From Oxyruncus cristatus (lineage: Eukaryota; Chordata; Aves; Passeriformes; Cotingidae): a stretch of DNA of 64,000 bases. Position 1 is the first letter of the stretch. Every line of letters starts with the position of its first letter. The notes under the pieces were generated by a model that made no database searches, was not told where the DNA came from, and saw only the letters and a list, made by a program, of their open reading frames with translations. The DNA lies in contig VXAY01003150.1 in NCBI GenBank assembly GCA_013399855.1, forward strand, positions 3,562,358-3,626,357, given 5' to 3'. A program made the position numbers and the translations under genes. Below, one piece after another: positions 1 through 11,600 of this stretch.

Positions 1-2129
1 CTAATGTAACCTGCCCTCTCCCTCCCGAAGCTGAACAGCACAAACAGGATTAGATCAAGATCCAACGCAGTGGATTCCTCATCTTGTTGCAACACCTGGC
101 TCTCTCTGAGGCTTCCCCCAATGTAAAAGGTGGTTGTATGAGAGGGATGACTCGTTCTGTGGAGTCTCAGACCTGGAGTGAGCCATGAAAATTCCTTTCT
201 TTTCCTACCTCTGGACTTGACAGCTTGCAGGGCATGTGTGTTTGATGGGGCATGAGGCTGGGTTTGCATGTTAACTTTGTGGATGTCGGTCCCTTCCACT
301 GGAGAATATTCTGTGATACTGCAGCAGAGATGACAAATTTTCCTCGTCACTTCTCTTGTGCTGGCTGGAGAAATGGAGCAGTTTGTCTCTTGGCTTCTCA
401 TCAAAAGGCCGAAGGTGCACAGTGGGCAGGCAAGGAAGCATTCATTTCATTCCCTGAAATCAAGTGGGAATTTGAGAAGTGTACTCTGTCAAAGACAGAG
501 ACAAAGTCTCAAAATATATCCAGGTATTTTCTCAAATTAAACACTTCTCAAATGTTCTAGGTCACCTAAAAACACAGAAGAAAGCATGTAAGAAACAGTT
601 TGTCTCAGGTATGAACAAGCCCCAAAATATCTCAGAGCAAAACCTGCCAGTGCTGCTGGCAAACGTGAGGCCTTCTGTAAAGCAGCTCAAGCTACAGCAC
701 AGTCCTCCCCTCTTCTCTGGTCTGTAGAAGCAAGCGGGGGAACAGGAGAGAGTCTTGAACTGTGGGACAGATCCTATCACCAAGGGGTTTGTACTTTACT
801 TTCTTCCTATCCTGCCGTTCTTGAGCCGGCAGAGCTCCCCAGGGCGTTGGTAGGCACCGCATCTGCTGGCAGGTTTGCATCTGTGAGCACAGATGCTTGT
901 TTGGCCTCAACCAGACTAAAATCACTCTTTCTCCCCATCCCCTGTTGGGCCCAGCAGTGTTGTTTAGCAGCAGCAGGGGCCGTTTCAGGGGGCAGGTTAG
1001 TGCTGGCTGCCCTGTGCTTCCATTGTGTTTGCTTTCTTGTGAAGTGTTTATCTGTGGAAGTGAAATGAAGAACTTGGCCTGTGCCAGGAGAGCCATGCTG
1101 AGTTTACAGGATGCTTTCTGTCTCAAGAGCTAGACTTCCAGTGAGTCTGCTTGACTTGTGTTTCCAAAGAGCAGGAGTCAGTGTTTTCCTTAGACAAAGG
1201 ACAATGTCAGTCAGTCACTGCTTCAGATTTCTGGTTCTTTATCTTATCATGAAGGAGTGCAAGATGGTTTTGAGAAGGTAGCTATTGCCATAACTACTAT
1301 GATCATGTTACTTGCTTGGCTGTATTCCTGTTTTTTTGTCTTTTGGGAACTGGCTAAGGAAATACTAAAAAAGCTGCCTGTGGTTGGATCCACAAAATGA
1401 TAGTGCAGTGGGCACAGAGGCAGGGCTCTGAGGCACCATCTCATTTTTCATGATACCATGTTTACCTCCTCTTTCCTGAAGCCAGGATACCCTCTGTTTG
1501 AGTGCTTGCCCTGGGTGTTGCACCTTCCCAGGGTATCCCGCCCCCTGCCAGTGGAATGCAGCGATACCCTTGGACACTGGGGTGTTGTGGGCTCTGTGAA
1601 GCTGCCTGGCTGAGGGGGTGTGATGTCGGTGGGAGGTTAAACACGGACAGTGGTTTGTAACAGTGCAACAGCGCGGGATGCAGGACACAGCCCTCCCCCG
1701 GGCTGTCAGCGCCGTGTGTCCCTGGGCTGTGATGCTGTGGGGACGCACAGAAGTGCCTCCTTCCTTTGGTACAGCACTTCCCCTCTGAGCATCTGAGTTT
1801 GTCGAGTGTATTTAAAAGAAAACATTAGATGAATGAAAACTGATGAGGGATGCGAGGCACTGAAACTGCTTGAGACTGTCAACTTTAAACCATTTTTTAT
1901 CTTTAAATTGCAATTTTTTTTATCTTTTAAATTCTTACTGCCATGGCAATATGTGTACAGATGGTGATAATATGGAAATGCTGACATTCACAGAACCTTT
2001 TTCTATCACAAAACTTCTGTATGAAGATGGGAGTTTTGAGATTCTGGAGCTGGATATACTGCATTTTCCTGGCCTGTGCAGATGGCCTTTCCTGCTACAC
2101 GGCTGTCAGTCATAGCACAGGGACAGACA

Positions 2130-2300
2130 AAGAACAGCCTGGTGGTTAAAGGGCAAATAAGAGATGCAGGAGTTGTAGTTACAGTTTCTGGCTCTGTTGC
2201 AGACTTGCTGCATAAACTCAAGCACATCAGTGCTGCTTCTGCATAGGGCTTCCTTCACCTGCCCTTTTTCTATAATGTCCAGTGAGGCTGTAAATTGTTT
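2130..2300 (+). repeat. Possible degraded tRNA-derived SINE (MIR/CORE-like)
   Basis: The order of words resembles an ancient tRNA-derived SINE: a CTGGTGGTTAAAGGGCA start similar to an A-box head, then about 40 bases later TTTCTGGCTCTGTTGCAGACTTGCTG, here split across the B-box end and body, then CATAAACTCAAGCACATCA where MIR has its gctgtgtgacc...gggcaagt stretch. Similarity is by eye only and the B box is badly eroded. It may be chance; the exact ends are not defined. Confidence 0.3.
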
Positions 2301-3094
2301 GGTGTGTGGAAAGACCTTTTCCAGAGCTAAGAAAGCAATTCTGTACATCCACACAAGCATGCAGCCAGAACCCATACTAGGTTGATGGCTGCTGGCAGTA
2401 ACTGCAAATGAAGAGTGAGCACTTCACCATCTGCCTTCCCTCACAAGACCTGCCCCTAACAAGCAAGTCTTGCAAGGACAGGCAGTAGCCCAGCTCCTTC
2501 CAAACCATCTCACACCTATTCCTTGTCCCTCCAATACATGCAAGGAGTTCAAAAGCTCATTCTTGGCAGGAGCATGGAGGAGGCTTGCTCAGGATGAGCC
2601 CTTGTGTGGAAGTCTGTGATAGCAGAATATGAAGCAGTGCAGTCCCTGCATTTGAGCAGCTCTTACAGCAGCCAATTCAGTAGATCAGAACTACATCCAT
2701 TAATCACAGGCTGTTGCTTTGGTCACTGTAATGGAAGGTTGGATTCAGGCCTCACATCTAACCCACTCACCTGACTATCCTTGACTATCACTGTTCTTTA
2801 AAACAGTAGTAAAAGTCTTATCAATCCAAGTGTTCCTTGAATCAAATACAGGAATGAATTTTTAAAGCAACAACAAACACACACAGCTGATGGGACCAGA
2901 CTTCCCATTCCCACTGACTCCCTGCTGACCTTGATTCTAAGCTGAGACATACACGGATGGTGTCCACTAGGTCAACCTGCTTATTCTCTGGAACGGTCGG
3001 GATATTGATGTGTACAAGAATTGTGCTCTTGTAGCCTTCAGTAATCTGTCAGCTCACAGGAGTGGTGCAGACAGGCGTGGGACAGGGAAGACAT

Positions 3095-3176
3095 GATGGA
3101 AACCAGGGCTTGGGAGTCTGCTCACCAGTAATGAATAGAAAGAAAGCAAACCAAGATGGAAACCAGTGTGGGAGTC
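3095..3176 (+). repeat. Pair of direct repeats 60 bases apart
   Basis: GATGGAAACCAG followed by a variant of (T)GGGAGTC occurs at 3095-3118 and again at 3155-3176. The two starts are exactly 60 bases apart, but the bases between them are not otherwise similar. It may be a remnant of a local duplication. Confidence 0.5.
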
Positions 3177-4517
3177 CATGGCAGAGCTCAGGCTTCATGG
3201 GAGGAAGTTAGAGAGTTCTGCCCTAGTGTAAGTGGTGTGCCAGCTGCCAATCTGCTGCTTCTGGGTGGAAGGTGCAAAGGAAGGTGTTGGTTGATGAGGA
3301 CCTGAGTCTTACATGAAGAACTATGTATTCTTTGTGCAGGACGAGTAGGGTGCAGAAGTTGCCAAAGAGCAGGAAGACATCATAATCTTTCCTTTGGGTT
3401 GACAGTGTGTTATGTTTCAATTAATGTTAACCAGTAGTTTTGGGAAGTAAAAAATTCATTTCTCAGATGTTATTTTTCCAAATGGTGAAGCACATGGTGG
3501 CTTTAGTGAAGTATTTAACGGTCAGGAGTAATCACAATTATCTGTTTTCCTCTTTGGGAGGGGTAAATACAGAGCGCAAGACCTGCAGTTTAGCAGGGTC
3601 ACGTGTCCTGTCTAAACTGCCATGAGATACTAAGATCAATGAGATACTGGTAGCCTTCAGTCCCTCAGAATACCATTGGCAGTATTGAAACAGGAATACT
3701 AAATTCCCAAGGAAAAGCAGTGTAACAAGGATTCAGCTTTGCCGTCAGTGTTTGTGAAATGTGGGGTAGTTGCTGATTTCAAGCTGGGTTGTCAGGCTTG
3801 CTCGTTGCAAAAAGCAGCAGGATGTGGCACTCATACAGCTGGATTTAGGTTGGAAACATTTGGCCTTCTATGTCCAAGCCTGTGCTACTCAGCTGCCTGC
3901 TGCGTCTTCTCTGCCTTTGGGTTGTAATGGAGTTTGACAAGGATTTTTCCCTCTGGAAAACTTGGAAGATCTAGGCTTCCTTGCACATGCATAGAGATCA
4001 TTTAGTGACACCAGTACTGGGGCCCTGGTGGAGTTGAAGCAGTGAATGAATAACAGCCCGTAAGTAACTTCGGCGGTGCGGCCTTTGCAGGGAACTCTTC
4101 TGTGATTTATTTGAGACAAAAATAATTTGTGATTCATTGAAACAGTCGATCCTGAAGAACAGTTGTGCTCTGAAAAATGAATGTGCACAATAGGTGTGCA
4201 GACAGGTTGTATTAAGAGTCTGGTTTACTGAAGTTACAGCCAAAATAAGCAAGTGTTGCTGATAACGCTGGGCGTGTGTTGACCCCTCTGCAGCTGTGAG
4301 TGTGAACTGGTTTCCTTGCTCTTCTTGCCCGTTCAACAAAAGGTCCACCTGGGGAATGGTGAGAGTGCACTAAGCCTGCTGAATCTTTCATTTAATAATT
4401 AGTCTTTATTCGAGGTACTCGGGAGAAGAGGTTTCCCCAAACTGTGCCTGGATTCTCCAGATCCAGGATGAATTTGAAAGGTACCAGTTAGGGAAACAAT
4501 GTGCCTGTCAGCTGCAT

Positions 4518-4549
4518 GTACACAAATATACATGTGTACAAATATACAT
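4518..4549 (+). repeat. 16-bp tandem duplication, AT-rich
   Basis: Two head-to-tail copies (GTACACAAATATACAT and GTGTACAAATATACAT) differ at two positions. They are followed by ACATGTA, so the stretch is also rich in short self-complementary words. Confidence 0.75.
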
Positions 4550-7046
4550 ACATGTATCTCCTCCCCTGAGCCACTGCAGTTTTAAGTCTCCAGTGTCTGG
4601 AATCACTGGGAAGGAGCACTGCCCCAATTGCTTTTCAGCTGCTGTGCACGTGAAGCCGGAATCAGCGGGACAAAGTAAGCATAAGGCTGCAAATGGCAGG
4701 TAAAACAGCTGGTAAGGAAGGCAGTGTCAGAGGTTTACTCAGCACAGATGAACCCTGTTCAGCACTTGGAAATTGGGGAATGCAAATGACAGCTTTCACA
4801 GAGCCAGGGGAGCGACTGGGGACTGGGAATTCAGCAGGCAGGGTGTCTCACTCCGTGCCACTCGAGTGGTTTGGATGAAACATGGAGACACGCAGGCTTA
4901 GCTCCACGGCCATTTCAGCTGATAGGCACTGTGAAATCACTCTCGCTGTGGTCAGCAGGGGAAACAAGGAGAGGCTGAAAGCAGGGAGGAGGAAGAGTTG
5001 GTTCTGGAACTTTCTTAGTTGCCATTGCAGTGAATCGAAAGGGTGTTTTGTAAAGGTTCCTAGTGGGTGCTCTCAGGCACAGCTGCATGTGCTGCTGGAC
5101 AGGAACTGACAGGCAGATCATCTGAGCAGAATTTATTTTCCTCTCTAACCCAGAGGAAAGAGGCAGTGGGGGAGGCAATGTCTTTGGAAGCAAGGGATTA
5201 TTTGCTCTGCAGTGTCTGTCCTGGGCTGAATGGACAGGGTTGCGTCTGATCTTGCAAGCCCTGTCCAGACCTTGGATGGGTGGTGTACAAGAAATTCCAG
5301 ATATTGTCAGCACACAGCAAGGAGTCTCAGGGGAAGAGCTAGGCCACAGAAATGAAGTCAAAAGATTGCATTTTAGGTGCTGTGGCTTCTGCAGAAGGGT
5401 GGTAGGAAACCTTAGGTGGTTTAGACAGGGTTTTTCAGGAACTTCCGTGTTCTTGCTCTCGGGTTGTTGAAAGTGCAACTATATTAAAATTCCAATTACT
5501 GATTTAAATGCTCTCTTTACGTGTAAATTTCTTACTTTATGTACAAAGGAAAGAACCCCTGTCCATTGGATATCTGCTCTCAAAGTTGTTCTGCAAGAGA
5601 AACCTAAACAGCAAATAGCAAACTATCCCTTCTGCATCCTATTGCATATTTTCTCAAAAGGCAATATAGAAGAAACCATGAATATCTTTTACTGACAATG
5701 GTAGATATCTTAAAACCAGCCTGGGTTCGGGAGACAGCCTGCTTCTGTAATGTCAAGAGTACTGGATTTATGACTACTTAAACCAAGCTTGTTCTAGCTG
5801 TGTGCCATTGCACTGCATGTGCACTGTCTTTGCAGCGTGTTGTAATACCTACTGTGGCTTATGACTGTCTACTGTATATTAAAATACTAAACAATAGCAT
5901 AAAATTAATACCCAACACATCTGGACTCCTTTGAGGAAAGTTTCATTCTTGTCCAAATGACGCAGAAAAGCTACTGGGGGCTTGCAGCATCCTCCCAGAG
6001 TGCAGTGGGGAGGGAAGCACGCTTTGGCTGGCTGGATTTGTCTCTGTGTGGTGGGCGATGGCTTTCTTTGATCCCACAGCTTGGCATTCTCTCCCCCTGA
6101 GCAACTCTGGCTGCTCAACTCACTGCCATGTGATTTGGGCACAGCAGCATCCTTATAAACCTACTGCTGTCCTTAAAGATACCACTTAGCTCCCTGGTGT
6201 TTTCAGAAAGGCTTCGTGCAGTGATTTCGCTCCAATCTCAGAGCAACATCTGCCATTCTGAATAAATACAAAACCAAAGCCCTTGCTCACCCCAGAAGCC
6301 GTGGCACCCTTGGAAGGCAGAGATGTGCAGCTCCCAGCGCCAGCTCTGTCCTCTGGTGCAGACTGCTCTGGTGTGTCCTGGCCTCCAGGCACAGTGTGAA
6401 GCACATTGCAACCCCCTTCACGCTCAGTAGAGGTACATTTTTACCTCATCTGAGGGACCCAAGTTCTGGGCTCAACACAGCTGCTTCCTGCTGTGCTCTG
6501 ACATGAGGGAGCCAGGGAAGTTCCCCTTCAGGGAGCTCACATCCTCTGGGGTTTTGGAGAGCCACAGCCGAGTCGCTTGCTGTGGAGAGCAGAGAGCTGG
6601 AGCCCCAGGTAAGCTGCACTGTGGCACTCTTTGTTCTGCCTAGGCAGCTCCTGGTGCCACAGGCTCCTGTCAGCCGGCCAGTGCATTGGAGGCAGACCTG
6701 TCAGAAGCTCTGTGATGCTCTGCTGACCCCCCTCCCCAGGGATCTCCCCCTTTGTTTCAGCCCTGTTGTGTGCTGCTCTCAGCCTCCCACATCTGCTCTA
6801 CCACCAAGGGAGGAGGCAGCTGCCCAGGCTCCATGGGCAGAAAGGCTTCACCGGCTCCTGAACCATGCCAGGATCCCAAAAGTTGGCAGGGTGGGAGCCT
6901 GAGTCTCACTCTGCTGCAGGACCTGTAGCTGGCATGAGAAGTAACTTCATATTCAGAATTTTCTTCCCCTTTGGCTGCCTCATTATGCTCAACAGAAAGA
7001 AAATTTTAAAAGAAATCCATCTGGAGTCAAAACATTGGAAACATGG

Positions 7047-7058
7047 AAAAAAAAAAAA
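7047..7058 (+). repeat. Poly(A) tract, 12 bases
   Basis: An uninterrupted run of 12 A. No retroposed gene body or target-site duplication is recognised next to it. Confidence 0.8.
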
Positions 7059-8579
7059 GATGTGGAAAGGTGGCCACTCCTAAATAGCACGTGCTCTCTA
7101 TTTGCTACCAGATTTTAATAGTTGCTTCCATTGCTTTAGCTTGTTCAGTTGGCTGCAACAAAAGAGACTGAATTTTGGGAGGCAAGTTTCAGTGTTTTTT
7201 TGAGAACTAAAACTTGGAATAACAAAACGTCCTTGTAAATGTTAATCAGATTATTTTAATAGTTCAACACCCTGGGCAGTAATGGCTGGAGTGGGCAGGA
7301 AGATTTCCAGACTGAGAGCTTCCCTTATGAGTCACCTGCCCTGACCTCAAGAGCCCTGTTTAAGGGCTGCCGCTCATCTCCCGGTTTGTAGCAGTAACTA
7401 CTTAGTTTCCTGAATCCAGACAGTACCAGTTTCCACTGATCCAGATTCCCAATCTTGAGAGCGCTCTAGAAGTGGGGGGCAGCAGCCACTGCTTCCCAGT
7501 GGGACACATCCCTCACACAGGAGAGCAAGAGACTTTGGGCAAAGCGAAGAGGAGCCCAGACGGGCTCCTGGCAGTGCTGTCCCCACCTGGGGCTTTGTGG
7601 TGGCCTGGCCCCATTGTGGGAGTGTGAGCAGAGGTTTGTCTGGGACCAGCTCTCACCTGTTGATCCCACTGCAGCTAACACTGAACCAAATTTGCAATGA
7701 CTGGAAAACACAAGGGATAAGTACAGGAGCTGAAAAGGCTGAGTGTTAGTCAGGCCCTGGGGGAGAAAATATCAGTGACCACTGGGAGATACAAACAGCA
7801 GATACTGCTTAATTTACTGGCACAGAGGTTCATGGACTGGGAGCTGAACTAAAAGCAAAACTGTGGCTGTGCTGTTGGGAAAGGCAAGGGTTATAAGCTC
7901 TTGTGAGAGCCTCCCACAATCTTACTTTCATCGGTTAGGATAAAGAAAATATACAGCCTAGCTGACAGCAACTCTTCACTGCTCAGGGAAACAAATAGCG
8001 ATCCCAAGTGGGAATGACAGACAGACCAGAAATGTGCTTTCCAGGGCTGAATAGAGCTGTTAAGCAGCATCTGAAGAGCTTGAGCAGAGGTGATTAAAGA
8101 AGATGCTATCTCCCAACCCTAGCAGACTACAAAAGGTGTATTTTCAGTGGCTAAATCCTGAAACAATTATGGCCTAGAGCATAGTCAGGTAATTTCTTAT
8201 CTTTCTGATGGCCTGCTGGCAAAATCTGTTTTCTTAAATGAGGTTTGTAATGTCTAATACTTCCAAGGAAAGATGGTACTGCCGCTACAATGTGTGTGGT
8301 AGTGAGGATCAAAATAAACATAGCAGGCATTGCTAAAAGTGTGTAGGCTTATAATTTATATCCCATTCCTCAGGGAAGTGATATTTTCATTTCGGTTGTG
8401 GAAGGACTTGTTGCTTGTTACGCAGGAGCGCTGGGGGTTGTGCCTGCTCCACATTCCCCCTGTGCTTCCCCAGCACAGGCAGATTCGACTTTCGCCTCTG
8501 AATTGATGGGCTTGTTTCTGCTGAGCTCTCCAGGGCTACTCCCGGGGAGGGAAAGTCACCACCCCAAGGCACATGTGCC

Positions 8580-8635
8580 TGTGTCTGTGTGGAAGTGTGG
8601 TGTGTGTGGATGGGTGGGTGCTGACACCCAACCCA
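8580..8635 (+). repeat. GT-rich low-complexity stretch ending in a hairpin
   Basis: Degenerate TG/GTGTGG sequence runs from 8580 to 8620. TGGGTGGGTG at 8611-8620 can pair with CACCCAACCCA at 8625-8635 across a CTGA loop, leaving one unpaired A. This gives a 10-bp imperfect stem. No function is evident. Confidence 0.65.
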
Positions 8636-11600
8636 AGGCAGTGGTAGGTTTCAGTGGATGAGCTCTTTCTGGGGTCAGGATGGGGGTTTTTCTCATCCTT
8701 GTCCTTGACCATTTTTTCCAGCCATTTTTCTGTGCACGTGCAAGATGGACACAGTGACAAAGTCCTTTACTGGCATCGTTCCTCTCACCTGAGAAGATGG
8801 TGAGCGGGGGCCAGTAGGCAGCATAGGCTGTGGGGAGGCTTCCCTGAGCTTACCCATGCCTGAGGGCACATAACTGCTGAGCCTCCAGCTGAAAATGAGA
8901 GAAACAGTGCTTTTGCTTTGGTGGTTCCGTGGAGATAAGCACAAATTATTATAAACCACTTGATTGTAAGCCTTAGTGCAACACACATTTTTAGTAAGGC
9001 TGTTCTGTTAAATGTTAAATTCTGTTAAATGTTTCTTTTTCTGAGATCCTGAGAGCTTCCTTCAGAGGAGTTTGTTTTCTTTTTAAAAAGAAATACCACC
9101 CGTTTTGCCTTACAGGGGCAATGAATCCATGGCACTGCAGTTGATGGGGTTTATTTCTTCCTACTAAACAAGCAACTTCAGCATTGCATTCAGGTGGTTA
9201 AAATTCCTGATGTGTCTTTGTCAGACTGCTTATCTGTGAGATGGGGGGAAAGGACAGATGATGGCAAAGAAGTGAAGTCAAGGAGGAGAGAATAACAGAC
9301 TGCTGAGAAGAGGAAAGGCTGACTGAATGACACAGGCCACTCTGATGCAAAGGTCTTCCAGCAGCAACAGGTCTCAGGAGTTTATCTGGTAGGTGGTAAA
9401 GCCACAATGGACTGAGATTCCGGGGAGCCCTCCTGTACAGCCTGTACCATAGAATCACTGTGCATTCATTCCTCTACAAGGCAAAGCCTCCCCTTCAGCT
9501 GCTGACCTCAGCCCACACAGCTGAGCAGGGAGAGGACTGAGCCCCTGTCCTGAGTTCGCTGAGGGGCTGCTGGAAGGGAGCTGAGGAGGGGTATGGAAAG
9601 GGGAACCAGGCCTGGGTTCCATGGTGGAATAAGCAAGTGCTCTTTGGCCTTTGTCTTTCTACCCGCTGTGGTCAGGAGCTTCCTGGCCTGGTACCTCCTG
9701 ATGCACTGGGATTTTAGGGAAAATGTATCTACATTTCTTTCCCACTCTCCATTTGGTCAGACTAATATTTGAGCATATATTTTTCCAAAGATGACAGAGA
9801 TCCATCAGAATTGGAATAGTGTTGTGGATTTCTTGGTGTTTTGTAGCGGTTTTTTTAATGAAGCATCCAGGGAAGAGGGAAGGAGTAGGATATTCCAAAG
9901 TGGCAACTGTCCTAAAAAGTACAGTACTTCTGCTGCATTGCAGGCTGCTCCATTTGGCTTCTCTGAATACAAATCAGCAATGAAAGTGGAATTTACTAGG
10001 AATTAAAGTAGATAATATGAGTAAGGGACACATTGAAAGATGTCCATGTTAGACTGTGATGAAGCTTTGAGATAATTTTCCTGTCCTGGATCTGTTTTAC
10101 TGTTCTTGTTTTCATGCTAAATCTTGGTAGCTTTGAACTGCCTCAGGAAGTATACACTGACTGTTCCTGTGACCCTTGGACTCCTTTGCTGAAATATCGT
10201 GTGTCAGGCCAAGAACAAACAAACCCTAAAATCCATCTAGAAGTCCAAATCTCCTGGCAGGCAAAAGCATGAAACTGGAATACTTTCAGGACTTGTGAGG
10301 GAAGCTCGTCTTTGCCAGTGTCTTTAATTACAGAGTCTAAAGGTCATAGCTAGGCACTAGTTGGCAGTTTGGCACAGAGTATACAAAATCTGCCTTGGTG
10401 GAACTGTTGGTTCAGGCCAGTAGTGTCTGTAAAGCATCTGACTTGCAGCACGCTTCCCTTCTGAGAAGCAGCACTTTGTTCGAGCTCCTGACACAGGGCA
10501 GTCTCTGTCTAGTGGTTGTGATTAATGGGCCCCGTGTTTGGACAGACCTCTCTCTGCTGCTCAGAAGAGGGTTAATGGGTATGAAAGCTCTTCCCAATTT
10601 GACAAACCTGCTGTTGAGCACACAGGTGGGTTACAAGAGTTGAAAGCACTGAGGGTCCAGTCCCTCTGTCTTTGAAGCCAGCGTCAGTTTTGACATCAGC
10701 TTCAATAGGAGCAGTTTTGTCTTCAGGTGAGCAACAACCTGAAGCTACAGCAAGTGCTTTGCATCATATTGAAAATGAGCTGGATTTCTAACAGCAGCTC
10801 CTCTACAAGATCTGATCCATTCCCATTTGTTCCCCCTGTCAGATGCTGCTTCAGAAATCAGTAGTATAGTGTCTCTGCTGGCTTAAGGCAGCTGCTGATC
10901 AAAGCAGGTTTTGTTATTTGTGTGCCCTAATGAATATCTTAAGGCAGATGCAGAACGCTGTAAGCAGAGGGAGGAGCCAGTTTTCAGTGGAAGGTTATGC
11001 TGGGACAGAATCCGTGATGCTTCCTTCATGTCCTCAGTAAACCAGGTGATTGCACTGTGCTGCAAGAGAAATGGGGACTTTGAGGAAATCCAAGATTCTG
11101 GCTCACAGGAGCTGTGGAGTTTGGAGCGTGGCTGCTGCACTGCCACTTCAGCACTGCTCAGTTACTCAGCAAAACTGTAGGGAACCACCATATCAGAGTG
11201 AAAGGGGTCAAAGACGAGGAAGGAGGAGTGAGTGGGTAATCTGTGTCACTGAGAACAACCTGGGAAGGAACAAGATGAGATGACAGTCAAGCAGCTGGTC
11301 TGCCACGTGGTCATCTCCTTCCTGCAGTAGTCCAGTATGGTCCACAGCTAATGAGCCCTGTGTGAGGACATGCAGAATTACATGTCCAACACCTGTTGAT
11401 TACAGGAGACCAGTCACATAAAAATAACAGGGAAATCTCATGGTTGAACTTCAGAGATAGGGCCTGAAGGACACGTGGAAGACAGTGAGTTTGTCTTATT
11501 AAAAGGGTTAAGTTCTGTATGCCAAGGGAATGAGGGCTGAGGAGACTGAGCAAGCCAATCATACTCAGAAATGAGAGGAGGAGGATATTTCATGCAGGGG

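Noticed and set aside
4915..5478. 187-codon open frame on the minus strand
   Set aside because: GC-richer local composition and overlapping open frames on both strands make it likely chance; no recognisable domain or splice context.
9440..9470. ACCATAGAATCACTG resembles the 3' end repeat of avian CR1 elements
   Set aside because: Only a single copy of the 8-base unit is present and the adjoining sequence does not match a CR1 3' region.
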